Notes: generated from the sequence alone by a model not told the origin. DNA of 64,000 nucleotides from Gammaproteobacteria bacterium (GCA_030425195.1 JAUIAV010000012.1:84343-148342), one strand, 5' to 3'; positions 45,011-53,856 are shown, counted from the stretch's first letter. Program-made: numbers and translations.

Positions 45011-45400
45011 TCAGTCCTGCTCACGCACGTAGTCGAGCACCAGTCCGTAGAAGAAGGAATCCGGATTGTCGAAGTACCAGCCCAGGTGCTGGTGGCAGGC
45101 TTCACAGCTGGCCAGCCGCCAGCGGTAGCCGGCGAACCAGGTATCCGCAGCCATCCGGTTGCCGGAAATGGCACAGCCGGGTGCGGCGGCGTAGCAGCCC
45201 ACGTGATACTCGATGCCGTACGGATTGGTGAAGAAATGGCTGAAGCTGCCGTCGACCTCGATCCGGTCGGACTGTCGGCCGATGCCGTGACCGCAACTGG
45301 CGCAGACGAGGAGATCGCGGCGCTCCATGGGCTCACGGTCCACGATTTCCCTGAGCTTCGGGTCGAGTTCTTGACGCTCCTCATCCAGCACATCGATCAT
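45011..45400 (-). CDS. Bacterial CULT-domain (cereblon-like) protein
   Basis: A 129-residue single-domain protein with the fold signature of the thalidomide-binding domain of human cereblon. The zinc Cys pairs are C33/C36 and C99/C102. The three Trp residues that form the aromatic ligand cage are W88 (TWF), W94 (YRW) and W108 (LGW), and F110 and N59 (TNPYG) match further pocket positions. The cereblon His next to the first Trp is Asp86 here. Bacterial members of this domain have no known physiological role. It is first in an operon with PTPS, SDR and GNAT genes (26-bp gap to the PTPS start). Confidence 0.9.
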   Translation of the reverse strand: MIDVLDEERQELDPKLREIVDREPMERRDLLVCASCGHGIGRQSDRIEVDGSFSHFFTNPYGIEYHVGCYAAAPGCAISGNRMAADTWFAGYRWRLASCEACHQHLGWYFDNPDSFFYGLVLDYVREQD

Positions 45401-45436
45401 AGGCGGCCGGCTCTGGTTCGGATTGGGGACAGGTCC

Positions 45437-46102
45437 ATGGATTCATTCGATAGCATCTTTCAGCGCGCAGCCGAGCGCAAGGGCGGGGTGGCCGAGCTCG
45501 AGGCTATCCTGCCGGGTGCGGTCTCCGACCGAACGCTCAGGAGCCGGAAAGACAGCTTCTATCTTGCCGAGATGACGAAGTGCGTGTTCCGATCCGGTTT
45601 CGTCTGGCAGATCATCGAGAACAAGTGGCCGGGCTTCGAGGCCGCCTTCGACGGTTTCGACGTGAGCGGTTGCGCCATGCTGTCCGACGAGGACCTGGAA
45701 CGGCTGGCATCGGACGAGCGCATCGTACGGAACGCCAGGAAGATTCAGAGCGTTCGGGCGAATGCCCAGTTCATTGCAGACGTCCGTGACGAGCAGGGCA
45801 GCTTCGGCGCTTTTCTCGCCGGCTGGCCGAGAGAAGACTTCACGGGCATGTGGACGTGTCTGAAGCAGCGCGGTGACCGGCTCGGCGGCCAGACGGGCCG
45901 TTTCTTTCTGCGCTTCGTGGGCTGGGATACACCCGTGCTTTCCGAAGACGTGGTCAGAGCGCTCATCGGTCAGGGTGTCATCGAGAAAGCGCCGACGAGC
46001 AGGAAAGCGCTGGCTGCGGTTCAGAGTGCCTTCAATCAGTGGCACGCGGAGAGCGGGCGGCCGTTCTGTCAGGTTTCACGGATTCTGTCCGCGACCATCT
46101 AA
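45437..46102 (+). CDS. DNA-3-methyladenine glycosylase I (Tag)-like protein
   Basis: The ATG at 45437 gives 221 residues. The body matches Tag, the HhH glycosylase that removes 3-methyladenine: VWQIIENKWPGFEAAFDGFD, DERIVRNARKIQSVRANAQF and FFLRFVGWDTPVL. It lacks the N-terminal Cys and the C-terminal His/Cys of the zinc snap found in E. coli Tag, so it belongs to the divergent Tag-like branch. It is divergent from the CULT gene with only 36 bp between starts, so the two share a promoter region. Confidence 0.85.
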   Translation: MDSFDSIFQRAAERKGGVAELEAILPGAVSDRTLRSRKDSFYLAEMTKCVFRSGFVWQIIENKWPGFEAAFDGFDVSGCAMLSDEDLERLASDERIVRNARKIQSVRANAQFIADVRDEQGSFGAFLAGWPREDFTGMWTCLKQRGDRLGGQTGRFFLRFVGWDTPVLSEDVVRALIGQGVIEKAPTSRKALAAVQSAFNQWHAESGRPFCQVSRILSATI

Positions 46103-46116
46103 CCGGGAGAGGAGAC

Positions 46117-47289
46117 ATGCAGATCGCACTGACGCCGGAGCAGGCGGCATTCGACGGAAAGGTCAGGACCTTTCTCGATGAGAAGCTGCCGGCAGAGATT
46201 TCGGGGCGGGTGAAGCTCGGGAAGGCGGTGGGCAAGGAGATGCTCGGTACCTGGACCCGGATTCTCAACGAGCAAGGCTGGGCGGCGCCGAACTGGCCCG
46301 CCGAGCACGGAGGCACGGGCTGGACCCTGGTCGAGCGGCATCTGTTCGACGTCGCCTGCCGTGCGGCACACGCACCGCAGCTCTCCGGATTCGGCTTCAA
46401 CATGGTGGGTCCGGCCATCATCCGCTACGGCAGCGATGCACAGAAAGCCGGGTTTCTGCCGAAGATCCTGAATGCGGATCTGTGGTGGTGTCAGGGGTAT
46501 TCGGAACCCCAGGCAGGTTCCGACCTGGCCACGGTCCGTACCCGGGCGGAACGGGATGGCGACGAGTACCTGGTGAACGGTTCCAAGATCTGGACCAGTG
46601 CGGCGGAAGATGCGGACTGGATCTTTGCTCTGGTGCGAACGGATCCGGCGGCCAAACCCCAGCGCGGAATCAGCTTCCTGCTCATCGACATGGCGACACC
46701 GGGCGTTACCGTGGAGCCGCTCATTGCCTTCAACGGCAAGCGGCTGTGGAACCAGGTGTTCTTCGAGGACGTGCGGGTGCCGGTGGCGAACCGGCTCGGG
46801 GAGGAGAATCACGGCTGGACGGTGGCCAAGAGTCTGCTTGGCGACGAGCGGCTGCTGGTGTCCCGGGTCGCGGAGAACAGGCGCATGCTCGGCCGGATTC
46901 TGGAGGTGATGACCGAGGTGCAGGCAGAGACCGGAGTCGCCATCCCGATTGCGGACAGAGTCTCGGAGCTGACTATCCGGCTGTCGGCACTGGAAATGAC
47001 GAGCCTGAGAATCCTCGCGGAAGCGGATCGCGGCGGTCAGATCGGCGCAGAGCCTTCCATGCTGAAGCTCAAGGGGAGCGAGCTCGTCCAGGACATGGAC
47101 AGGCTGCTCGCGGATCTGGTGGGCCACTGGCTGCTGCCGGTGGATTCCGGCCCTGCGGAGCAACCTGTCGGGCCGGATTCTGCGGAATACGTGGCATCGG
47201 GCCTCTTCCACCACCGCGGTTACACCATCGCGGGGGGTACCAGTGAGGTTCAGCACAACATCATCGCCAAGCAGGTGCTGGGACTCTGA
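46117..47289 (+). CDS. Acyl-CoA dehydrogenase
   Basis: The ATG at 46117 has GGGAGAGGAG upstream and gives 390 residues. Signature regions are CQGYSEPQAGSDLATVRTRA (FAD and substrate contact), VNGSKIWTSAAEDADW and near the C-terminus GYTIAGGTSEVQHNIIAKQV. It oxidises an acyl-CoA thioester at the alpha-beta bond in the cytosol and passes electrons to ETF. The acyl chain is unknown. The only clear intrinsic terminator of the window follows. Confidence 0.92.
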   Translation: MQIALTPEQAAFDGKVRTFLDEKLPAEISGRVKLGKAVGKEMLGTWTRILNEQGWAAPNWPAEHGGTGWTLVERHLFDVACRAAHAPQLSGFGFNMVGPAIIRYGSDAQKAGFLPKILNADLWWCQGYSEPQAGSDLATVRTRAERDGDEYLVNGSKIWTSAAEDADWIFALVRTDPAAKPQRGISFLLIDMATPGVTVEPLIAFNGKRLWNQVFFEDVRVPVANRLGEENHGWTVAKSLLGDERLLVSRVAENRRMLGRILEVMTEVQAETGVAIPIADRVSELTIRLSALEMTSLRILAEADRGGQIGAEPSMLKLKGSELVQDMDRLLADLVGHWLLPVDSGPAEQPVGPDSAEYVASGLFHHRGYTIAGGTSEVQHNIIAKQVLGL

Positions 47290-47312
47290 GCTTCGGGAAA
47301 ACGGACAGAAAA

Positions 47313-47342
47313 ACGCCGGATCCGTAGATCCGGCGTCTTCTT
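47313..47342. terminator. Bidirectional rho-independent terminator
   Basis: ACGCCGGATC (47313-47322), loop CGTA and GATCCGGCGT (47327-47336) make a perfect 10-bp stem. On the plus strand it is followed by CTTCTT. On the minus strand the tail is TTTTTC, which makes it the better terminator for the flavoprotein gene arriving from the right. It lies in the 149-bp convergent gap between the acyl-CoA dehydrogenase and that flavoprotein. Confidence 0.85.
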
Positions 47343-47438
47343 AATCAGCGGACGGGAGAGGAGAGGAGGAGACGTTCCCGCCCGCTGCTGAGTCAAAGTA
47401 TCTTCAAATCCGCCTGAACGGCATACCAGGGATTCTAC

Positions 47439-48641
47439 CTAGGCGATCAGACTCTTCAGATCCGTATCCGGGTCGGCCAGCGCGGCTGCATCCACCGCCT
47501 TGCCGATCAGCTGCTTGCAGATCATGAACTCCTTCGGACTGTTGACCGCATCCGCGGCCACCACCCTGCCGTCCTTCAGATAGAAGACGGCGAACTCATT
47601 GGCATCCATATCGCCGCGGATCACCTGGGTGTCGCCGTCCGAGGAGAAACCGACCATCTGCAGCTTGAGCTCGTACTGATCGGACCAGAACCAGGGAATG
47701 GAGGCGTAGATCTTGTCTCCGCCGGTCATGTTCGCGGCTGCCACCCTGGCCTGCTCCATGGCGTTCGGCACGGACTCCAGGCGCAGACGCCGGTCCAGCA
47801 GGGGGTTGGGGTGGTTGGTACAGTCACCGGCCGCGTAAACATCGGGTGCGGACGTCCGGCAGTGGTCGTCCACCACGATGCCGTTGTCGCACTCGATCCC
47901 GGCCGCCTCGGCGACCTCCGTATTCGGAATGATGCCGATGCCCACGATCACCAGATCCGCAGGGAAGGACTGATCGCCGCATTCCACGGCACTCACGTGC
48001 CCATCGCCGCTGAAGCCGCTGACCATGGTGGCGGTATGGATGTGTACGCCGCGGCCGCTGTGCAGCTGGTGGTAGAACCTGGACATCTCCGGGGTGGTCA
48101 CCCGCTGGAGGATGCGTTCCTCCATTTCCAGCACGTGCACCTCGAGACCGTATTTGACGGCAACGGAGGCCACCTCGAGGCCGATATAGCCGCCGCCCAC
48201 GATCACGAGCTTCTTCCCTTCGCCGAAATCCCCCTTGATGGCGTCCACATCCGCGATGGTGCGGAGGTAGTGAATGCCGGCCAGATCGCTGCCGGGGATC
48301 TGAAGCTTCCGGACCCGGCCGCCCGTGGCGATCAGCAGCTTCTCATAGGCAATGGTTTCCCCGGCATCCGTGGTCACCGTTTTTGCGCCGGTATCGATGG
48401 CGGTCACGGACGTGTTCACCTTCACCGTGACGTTCTTGTCCTGGTAGAACTTCTCGGGCCGCAGATAGACCCGTTCGATGCCCTGCTCTCCGGACAGGTA
48501 GGCTTTGGAAAGCGGCGGCCGCTGGTAGGGTATGTGCGCCTCGTCGCCGATGATGATGATCTCGTCCTCGAAACCCTCCTGGCGGAGACTGGCCGAGGCC
48601 TGGCCGGCCGCATGACCGGCGCCGACGATTACGATTGCCAT
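47439..48641 (-). CDS. FAD-dependent ferredoxin/rubredoxin reductase-like oxidoreductase
   Basis: I start it at the ATG at 48641 (MAIVIVGAGHAAGQ), giving 400 residues. The FAD motif is GAGHAAG, a second nucleotide site VIVGGGYIGLEVASVAVKYG binds NAD(P)H, and AAGDCTNH marks the conserved FAD contact. The C-terminal domain is of the reductase type. It resembles reductases that feed electrons through a ferredoxin or rubredoxin to P450 or Rieske oxygenases, but no such partner is in the window. Confidence 0.9.
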   Translation of the reverse strand: MAIVIVGAGHAAGQASASLRQEGFEDEIIIIGDEAHIPYQRPPLSKAYLSGEQGIERVYLRPEKFYQDKNVTVKVNTSVTAIDTGAKTVTTDAGETIAYEKLLIATGGRVRKLQIPGSDLAGIHYLRTIADVDAIKGDFGEGKKLVIVGGGYIGLEVASVAVKYGLEVHVLEMEERILQRVTTPEMSRFYHQLHSGRGVHIHTATMVSGFSGDGHVSAVECGDQSFPADLVIVGIGIIPNTEVAEAAGIECDNGIVVDDHCRTSAPDVYAAGDCTNHPNPLLDRRLRLESVPNAMEQARVAAANMTGGDKIYASIPWFWSDQYELKLQMVGFSSDGDTQVIRGDMDANEFAVFYLKDGRVVAADAVNSPKEFMICKQLIGKAVDAAALADPDTDLKSLIA

Positions 48642-48727
48642 TTGAAGCGTCCTCGATTGAGCCCAGAAAGCGTGCATTCTAGTCCAGCGTGCTAGCATCT
48701 GCAGGAGAAGAAACCAGGGTTGGTGAC

Positions 48728-49807
48728 ATGTCAGGAGCCGAATTCAACACGCTGCACGAGATGGCGAAGCTGGCCCGGGAGAATCTCTCCGACGACCACT
48801 GGGACTACCTCATCGGCGGGGCCGACACCGAGTCTTCCGTGAAGCGTAACCGGTTCGGACTGGACAGCTGGGTTTTCCGTCCCAGCGTGCTCAACGACGT
48901 CAGCGAGGTGGATGCGGGCACCGAGCTGCTCGGCGTGCCTCTGCGCATGCCGGTGATGCTGCCGCCCATCGGCTCGGTGCAGGTCTTCGAGGCGGGCGGA
49001 GGAGAATCCGTGGCCCGGGCCGCAGAGGAGTTCGGCGTGCTGCAGACGCTCAGCTCCGTCTGCACCCCCGATTTCGAGGAGGTCGCGGCAAAGGTGCCGG
49101 GCCCCCGCGTCTATCAGCTCTACCTCATGGGTGATCAGGGATGGATGGACGACATCATCCGGCGCGCCGTGGATTGCGGATACACGGGCTTCTGCCTGAC
49201 CGTGGACACCCAGACCTACTCGCGCCGCGAGCGGGACATCGCGAAAGGTTTCGTTCCGCCATCAGGCAGCCGGTCGGACCAGGCGGATTTCAGCTATCAG
49301 GCCCGGATCACCTGGGATACCGTCGCGCACATCAAAAGTGAGTTCGACATTCCGCTGTACATCAAAGGCGTGAACACGGGTGACGACGCCAGACGCTGCG
49401 TGGAAGCCGGCGTGGATGTCATCTGGGTGTCGAATCACGGCGGCCGGCAGCTCGATCACACGCGGGCCTGCATCGATGCTCTGCCCGAGGTGGTCTCAGC
49501 GGTGGAAGGCCGGGTGCCGGTGATCGTCGATGGTGGTTTCCTCCGCGGTGCGGATGTGGTGAAAGGGCTGTGCCTCGGCGCGGATCTGGTCGCCATGGGG
49601 CGCCTGGAAGGTCTGGCCATGGCTGCAGGTGGCAGCCCGGCGCTGGTCAGAGCACTGACCATCGTCGAACACGAGATCCGGACCAGCATGGCCCTGCTCG
49701 GTGTGAACGAGCTCGCCGGCCTGCGCCCTGCGCTGCTGGAGCGCGGCAGGCCCATGGTCATACCGCACGTGCTGAGTGCTTTTCCGCTTCTGGAAGAGGG
49801 TTACTGA
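48728..49807 (+). CDS. FMN-dependent alpha-hydroxy-acid oxidase/dehydrogenase
   Basis: From the ATG at 48728 the protein has 359 residues and a TIM barrel of the glycolate oxidase/lactate dehydrogenase family. The signature SNHGGRQLDHTRACIDALPE holds the catalytic His and the substrate Arg, and IPLYIKGVNTGDDARRC holds the FMN-contacting Lys. An upstream in-frame GTG (48689) would add 13 residues. It oxidises a 2-hydroxyacid, substrate unknown. It is divergent from the flavoprotein reductase. Confidence 0.9.
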   Translation: MSGAEFNTLHEMAKLARENLSDDHWDYLIGGADTESSVKRNRFGLDSWVFRPSVLNDVSEVDAGTELLGVPLRMPVMLPPIGSVQVFEAGGGESVARAAEEFGVLQTLSSVCTPDFEEVAAKVPGPRVYQLYLMGDQGWMDDIIRRAVDCGYTGFCLTVDTQTYSRRERDIAKGFVPPSGSRSDQADFSYQARITWDTVAHIKSEFDIPLYIKGVNTGDDARRCVEAGVDVIWVSNHGGRQLDHTRACIDALPEVVSAVEGRVPVIVDGGFLRGADVVKGLCLGADLVAMGRLEGLAMAAGGSPALVRALTIVEHEIRTSMALLGVNELAGLRPALLERGRPMVIPHVLSAFPLLEEGY

Positions 49808-49826
49808 GGGCAGCGTCGACGCCGGA

Positions 49827-51980
49827 TCAGACCAGGTGCAGCTGTGGCCGCGTTTCCTCATTCTGCCAGTGGGCCAGCAGGTGCAGAAAGTCTTCGGTGG
49901 CTTTGGCCGGCGAGACCAGAAACCCCTGCACGAAATGACAGCTGGCTTCCTCCAGATGTTTCAGCTGGACCTCCGTCTCCACGCCTTCGGCGACCACCTG
50001 CTTACCGAGGGTGGTGGCGATGCTGATCAGGTGCTGAACGAGGACTCTTGCCTGGTCGGAGGTTTCGATCTCGGTGATGAACGACCGGTCGATCTTGACA
50101 ATGTCGAGCGGCAGTTCGCGAAGCATGTTCAGTGAGGAGAATCCGGTACCGAAGTCATCCAGGGCGATTTTGATACCCGCGGCCTGAAGGATCTCGAGCT
50201 CCTGGACCACCATCTGCTTGTCGTGGGCGAATACGGACTCGGTCACTTCGATCTCGATCTTTTCGTGCGGCAGCAGCCGCCGGTCGAGCATGGAGAGCAG
50301 CGACATGGAAAATCCTTCGGTCATGAGCTGCTTGGCGGACGCGTTGATGGCGACGGTGTCGAGACGGATGTTCACGGCGTCCGCCGCGGCGATGAGATCC
50401 GCCACCTTGTCCACCTGCACCGAGGTGAAATCGTGGATCAGATTGGTTTCCTCGGCGATGGGGACGAACTCGTCCGGCGGGACTGTGCCCAGCTTTTCGT
50501 CCGTCCAGCGGATGAGTGCTTCCGCGCTGGTCACGGAGCGGTCTGCCAGATTCAGCTTCGGCTGAAAGTGCAGCTCCAGCTCTCCACGGGACAGCGCGCC
50601 GCGCAGCCTGGATTCAACCAGAACCCGGTGCCGGTTGGCTTCGTTCAGAGTGTCGTCGAAGAACGCGAACCGGGATCGGCCGGCCTCTTTCGCCCGGTAC
50701 ATGGCGGAATCCGCCTTCATGATCAGTTCGTCCACCTTCTGGCCGTCATCGGGGAACAGGGCCACACCGATGGATGCGCCGATCGTGTGCTCCATTCGGT
50801 CGACGACGACGGGCTGAATGGCGGAGCCGATGATTCTTTCACACAGCTGAGAGATGGACTTCTCGTCTTCGCACCCCGGTACGATGACGGCAAACTCGTC
50901 GCCGCCCATGCGGGCAATCGTGTCCACTTCGCGCAGGCACTCCCGCAGCCGTTCTGCGATCACGCAGAGCAGCCGGTCGCCGGCCTTGTGGCCCTCGGTA
51001 TCGTTGACCTTCTTGAAGCCGTCCAGATCGATGAACAGGACGGCGCCGTGCTCACCGCGCCAGGAACGGGAGATGTGCTCGCGCAGCCGCTCCTGAAACG
51101 CGTGGCGGTTGATGAGTCCGGTCAGCTCGTCGAAGTGGGCTTTCTGAAAGAGAATTTCGGAACGCTGGATGTTGGTGATGGCGACCGACAGGCGGTCCGC
51201 GAGATCGGTCAGCTGCTTGGCTTCTGCCGAGAGCAGAGCCCGGTCGGCGCCGGCGATCAGAGCACCGGTGATCGCGCCGTCCGCGGCGATCGGCAGGCAT
51301 GAGCGAACCGATTCTCCGACGATCCGTGCAGCGATACGGCGGTAGCCGTCTTCGTCCCGGAGGCTGTCTTCGGAGGCTTCCGGCAGCGTGATGGGCTCCT
51401 CCACCAGTTCACGTTCCTGAAGTCGGTAGCGTACGAGAGAGTTGCCAAGGCGCAGCAGCAGAGAGATCTCAACGCGCTCCATCCGTGCGGTCAGGAGCAC
51501 CTTGCGCACGACGGTGTCCAGATCCGCAGACGAGAGGATCAGCCGATCGATGTCCGCCACGGACTGACTGGATTTCAGTGACGCCTGGAGCTGATCGGTC
51601 ATCTCGTTGAAGGCGTTGCCGAGAGACTGGAACTCGTCGGTCGGTTTCACTGTCACCCGGTGAGCGTAGTTGCCGCGGATGATATGGCGGGTCAGCTGCT
51701 CAAGCCGGTTGAGCAGGGCGAAACGACGGCGGAGCAGACGGACGGTGAGCCCGGCACAGACGAAGAAGAATGCGGTCACCGCACCGGTGAATATCCAGAC
51801 GGGCAGATCAACCAGGTTGAGCGCGATGATGCTCAGGGCTCCGACTGCGGAGCATGCGAACACGGAGAGAACGGCCATCAGCTGGCGCTCAACCCGATAT
51901 CCTGCTCGTTCTTTTCGCGTGCCCATGAACCCCGTCGTGAAGTCGTTGTCTCGAAAGCGGGATGGAATCATGAGTGTCAC
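49827..51980 (-). CDS. GGDEF-EAL dual-domain c-di-GMP signalling protein with HAMP
   Basis: A 717-residue membrane protein. Two membrane helices (about 35-57 and 60-80) join a HAMP-like linker (about 82-140), a GAF-like region (about 145-270), a GGDEF domain and an EAL domain. The cyclase motif GGDEF is intact (359-363), with an inhibitory RxxD site (R350-D353) five residues before. The phosphodiesterase motif EAL is intact (487-489) with DDFGTGFSS and VAEGVET. Both activities are therefore possible. It is on the same strand as the acyl-CoA ligase and follows it by 32 bp. Confidence 0.93.
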   Translation of the reverse strand: MTLMIPSRFRDNDFTTGFMGTRKERAGYRVERQLMAVLSVFACSAVGALSIIALNLVDLPVWIFTGAVTAFFFVCAGLTVRLLRRRFALLNRLEQLTRHIIRGNYAHRVTVKPTDEFQSLGNAFNEMTDQLQASLKSSQSVADIDRLILSSADLDTVVRKVLLTARMERVEISLLLRLGNSLVRYRLQERELVEEPITLPEASEDSLRDEDGYRRIAARIVGESVRSCLPIAADGAITGALIAGADRALLSAEAKQLTDLADRLSVAITNIQRSEILFQKAHFDELTGLINRHAFQERLREHISRSWRGEHGAVLFIDLDGFKKVNDTEGHKAGDRLLCVIAERLRECLREVDTIARMGGDEFAVIVPGCEDEKSISQLCERIIGSAIQPVVVDRMEHTIGASIGVALFPDDGQKVDELIMKADSAMYRAKEAGRSRFAFFDDTLNEANRHRVLVESRLRGALSRGELELHFQPKLNLADRSVTSAEALIRWTDEKLGTVPPDEFVPIAEETNLIHDFTSVQVDKVADLIAAADAVNIRLDTVAINASAKQLMTEGFSMSLLSMLDRRLLPHEKIEIEVTESVFAHDKQMVVQELEILQAAGIKIALDDFGTGFSSLNMLRELPLDIVKIDRSFITEIETSDQARVLVQHLISIATTLGKQVVAEGVETEVQLKHLEEASCHFVQGFLVSPAKATEDFLHLLAHWQNEETRPQLHLV

Positions 51981-52012
51981 GGGCCTGCCGTGACGAACAC
52001 CTCGTTCGGCCC

Positions 52013-53524
52013 CTATGAATCCGGCCAGAAAGGCTTTTTAAGCAGTTCTTTGTACAGCTTCCCGGTCTGGTGGCGAGGTAGTTCCGCATGCAGGTCCAGG
52101 TGGCGGGGGCATTTCAGGTGTGCCAGGCGTGCCCGGCAGTGATCGATCAGCTCCGCGGCGGTCGCGGATCGGCCCGGAACCAGCTGAACGGCCGCCCTGA
52201 CCGATTCGCCGAATTCTTCGTCCGGCACGCCGAACACCGCCGCGTCCTGCACGGCGGGATGCTCGAGAAGCACGTCCTCCACCTCCCTCGGATAGACGTT
52301 GACGCCGCCGGTGATGATCATGTGCGAGGCGCGATCAGTGAGGTACAGATACCCCGCTTCGTCCAGATGACCGATGTCTCCGAGGGTGGACCAGCCCTGC
52401 GCGTTGTAGGCCCCCGCCGTTTTCTCCGGATCCTTGAAATATTCGAACCTGGGGCCGCCCTCGAAGTAGACCCGGCCGGTCTCACCGGCGGGCAGCACGC
52501 GTCCCGTATCATCGGTGATTCTCACCTCGCCGAGAATGGGTCGTCCCACCGAGCCCTTGTGCAGCATCCATTCCTGCGGCGAGATGGCGGTCTGGCCGTT
52601 GCCTTCGGTCCCGGAGTAGTACTCGTAGAGGATTGGGCCCCACCACGCGAGCATGGCCTCTTTGACGGTCACCGGACAGGGTGCGGCTGCGTGAATCGCG
52701 TACCGGTGGCTCGAGAGGTCGTGCGCGCTCCTGACCGTCTCCGGCAGGCGCAGCAGGCGGACGAACATGGTCGGCACCCACTGGCTGTGGGTGATCGAGT
52801 ACTGCTCGATCGCCGCCAGGGACGCGGCGGCATCGAACCGGGGCATGATCACGCAGGTGCCGCCGCAACGCTGAACCATGTTGTTGTAGCGCAGGGGTGC
52901 CGAGTGATAGAGCGGCGCGGTGGAGAGATACCGGGTTTCCCGGTCGATTCCGTGCAGCGCCAGCCGGCGCCGGAAGAGCTCGGAAACCTCACCGAGACGG
53001 GCGCCGGGCCGCACCGCCCTCACACCCTTGGGCTTTCCCGTCGTCCCGGAGGAATAGAGCATCTCCGCGCCTTCGGCCGCATCCGGGATCAGCGTTTCGG
53101 GTTCCGCCTCGATGAGCTGCCGCCAGTCCTCCAGTTCCAGCTGGATCCGCTGCGGCGCTCTGAAGTCCTTTGCCCGCTCCCGGCGGGAGCAGACCAGCAG
53201 ATCGGCTTCGCAATCGTCGAGGATATGCTGGATTTCCGCCCGCTGAAACTGAACGCTGATGGCCGTGTAGTAGAGGCTGCAGAGCTGTGCTGCCCAGAAC
53301 AGGGCGAGCGTATCCGGGTGATTTTCCGCCAGCACGGCAATGCCGTCGCCGGTGTTGAGACCCAGACGCCGCAGCGCCCGGGCACCTTTCAGGGCGAGCC
53401 GGCCGAGCTCGGCATAGGTCGTCGGCTCATTGTCGAAGTACCAGGCGACCCGCTCGGGCGTCTTTTCCGCGTGGTGCAGCGGGTGCAGCGGTCCATCTGC
53501 CCGGAGAGGATCTGTCGGGATCAG
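52013..53524 (-). CDS. AMP-forming acyl-CoA synthetase, probable CTG start
   Basis: The adenylate-forming fold is clear: YSSGTTGKPKGV (phosphate loop), YYSGTEGNGQT, GWSTLGDIGHLDE, and the C-terminal catalytic Lys in HQTGKLYKEL. A GTG at 53335 would cut off the first 63 residues, including HHAEKTPERVAWYFDNEPTT, which belongs to the fold. In the open frame above it there is no ATG, GTG or TTG. The first reasonable codon is CTG at 53524 (LIPTDPLRAD), overlapping the DUF1820 stop as CTGA, with GGGGG nine bases before it. The protein would be 503 aa. Confidence 0.85.
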   Translation of the reverse strand: MIPTDPLRADGPLHPLHHAEKTPERVAWYFDNEPTTYAELGRLALKGARALRRLGLNTGDGIAVLAENHPDTLALFWAAQLCSLYYTAISVQFQRAEIQHILDDCEADLLVCSRRERAKDFRAPQRIQLELEDWRQLIEAEPETLIPDAAEGAEMLYSSGTTGKPKGVRAVRPGARLGEVSELFRRRLALHGIDRETRYLSTAPLYHSAPLRYNNMVQRCGGTCVIMPRFDAAASLAAIEQYSITHSQWVPTMFVRLLRLPETVRSAHDLSSHRYAIHAAAPCPVTVKEAMLAWWGPILYEYYSGTEGNGQTAISPQEWMLHKGSVGRPILGEVRITDDTGRVLPAGETGRVYFEGGPRFEYFKDPEKTAGAYNAQGWSTLGDIGHLDEAGYLYLTDRASHMIITGGVNVYPREVEDVLLEHPAVQDAAVFGVPDEEFGESVRAAVQLVPGRSATAAELIDHCRARLAHLKCPRHLDLHAELPRHQTGKLYKELLKKPFWPDS

Positions 53525-53856
53525 GAAGAGCCCCCGTCTCTCGGTATGTGCATGGGAAACGGGGTGACGTTCGAACCATCTGTCTCGGTCACTTTCGCAA
53601 CGCCTTCTTTTTCCACCTCGTCGATGCGGATCACTGCGTGCATGGGAATGAAGCTCCGCTGGACGCCGTCGAATTCCGCCCGGAGCTTGTCTTCACCCGG
53701 ATCGACCACCAGCTGGGACTTGCTGCCGAAGATGTAGTCCTCCACCTCGATGAATCCATAGAGGTCGCTCTGATAGATGTTGTGTGCGTAGACCTCGTAG
53801 ATCTGGCCCTGGTTGAGGAAGACCACTTTGTAGATGTGCTGCTGGGTGTCGCTCAT
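53521..53856 (-). CDS. DUF1820 family protein
   Basis: A 111-residue cytosolic protein matching DUF1820, a gammaproteobacterial family: KVVFLNQGQIYEVYAHNIYQ, FIEVEDYIFG and PMHAVIRIDEVEKEG. The function is unknown. A small beta-barrel-like fold with acidic residues is likely. Its stop is embedded in CTGA, which also supplies the probable start of the acyl-CoA ligase. Its upstream region is shared with miaB. Confidence 0.9.
   Translation of the reverse strand: MSDTQQHIYKVVFLNQGQIYEVYAHNIYQSDLYGFIEVEDYIFGSKSQLVVDPGEDKLRAEFDGVQRSFIPMHAVIRIDEVEKEGVAKVTETDGSNVTPFPMHIPRDGGSS

Noticed and set aside
52013..53335. The acyl-CoA ligase starting at GTG 53335
   Set aside because: This would remove about 63 residues that are recognisable parts of the N-terminal domain, so I prefer the CTG at 53524.
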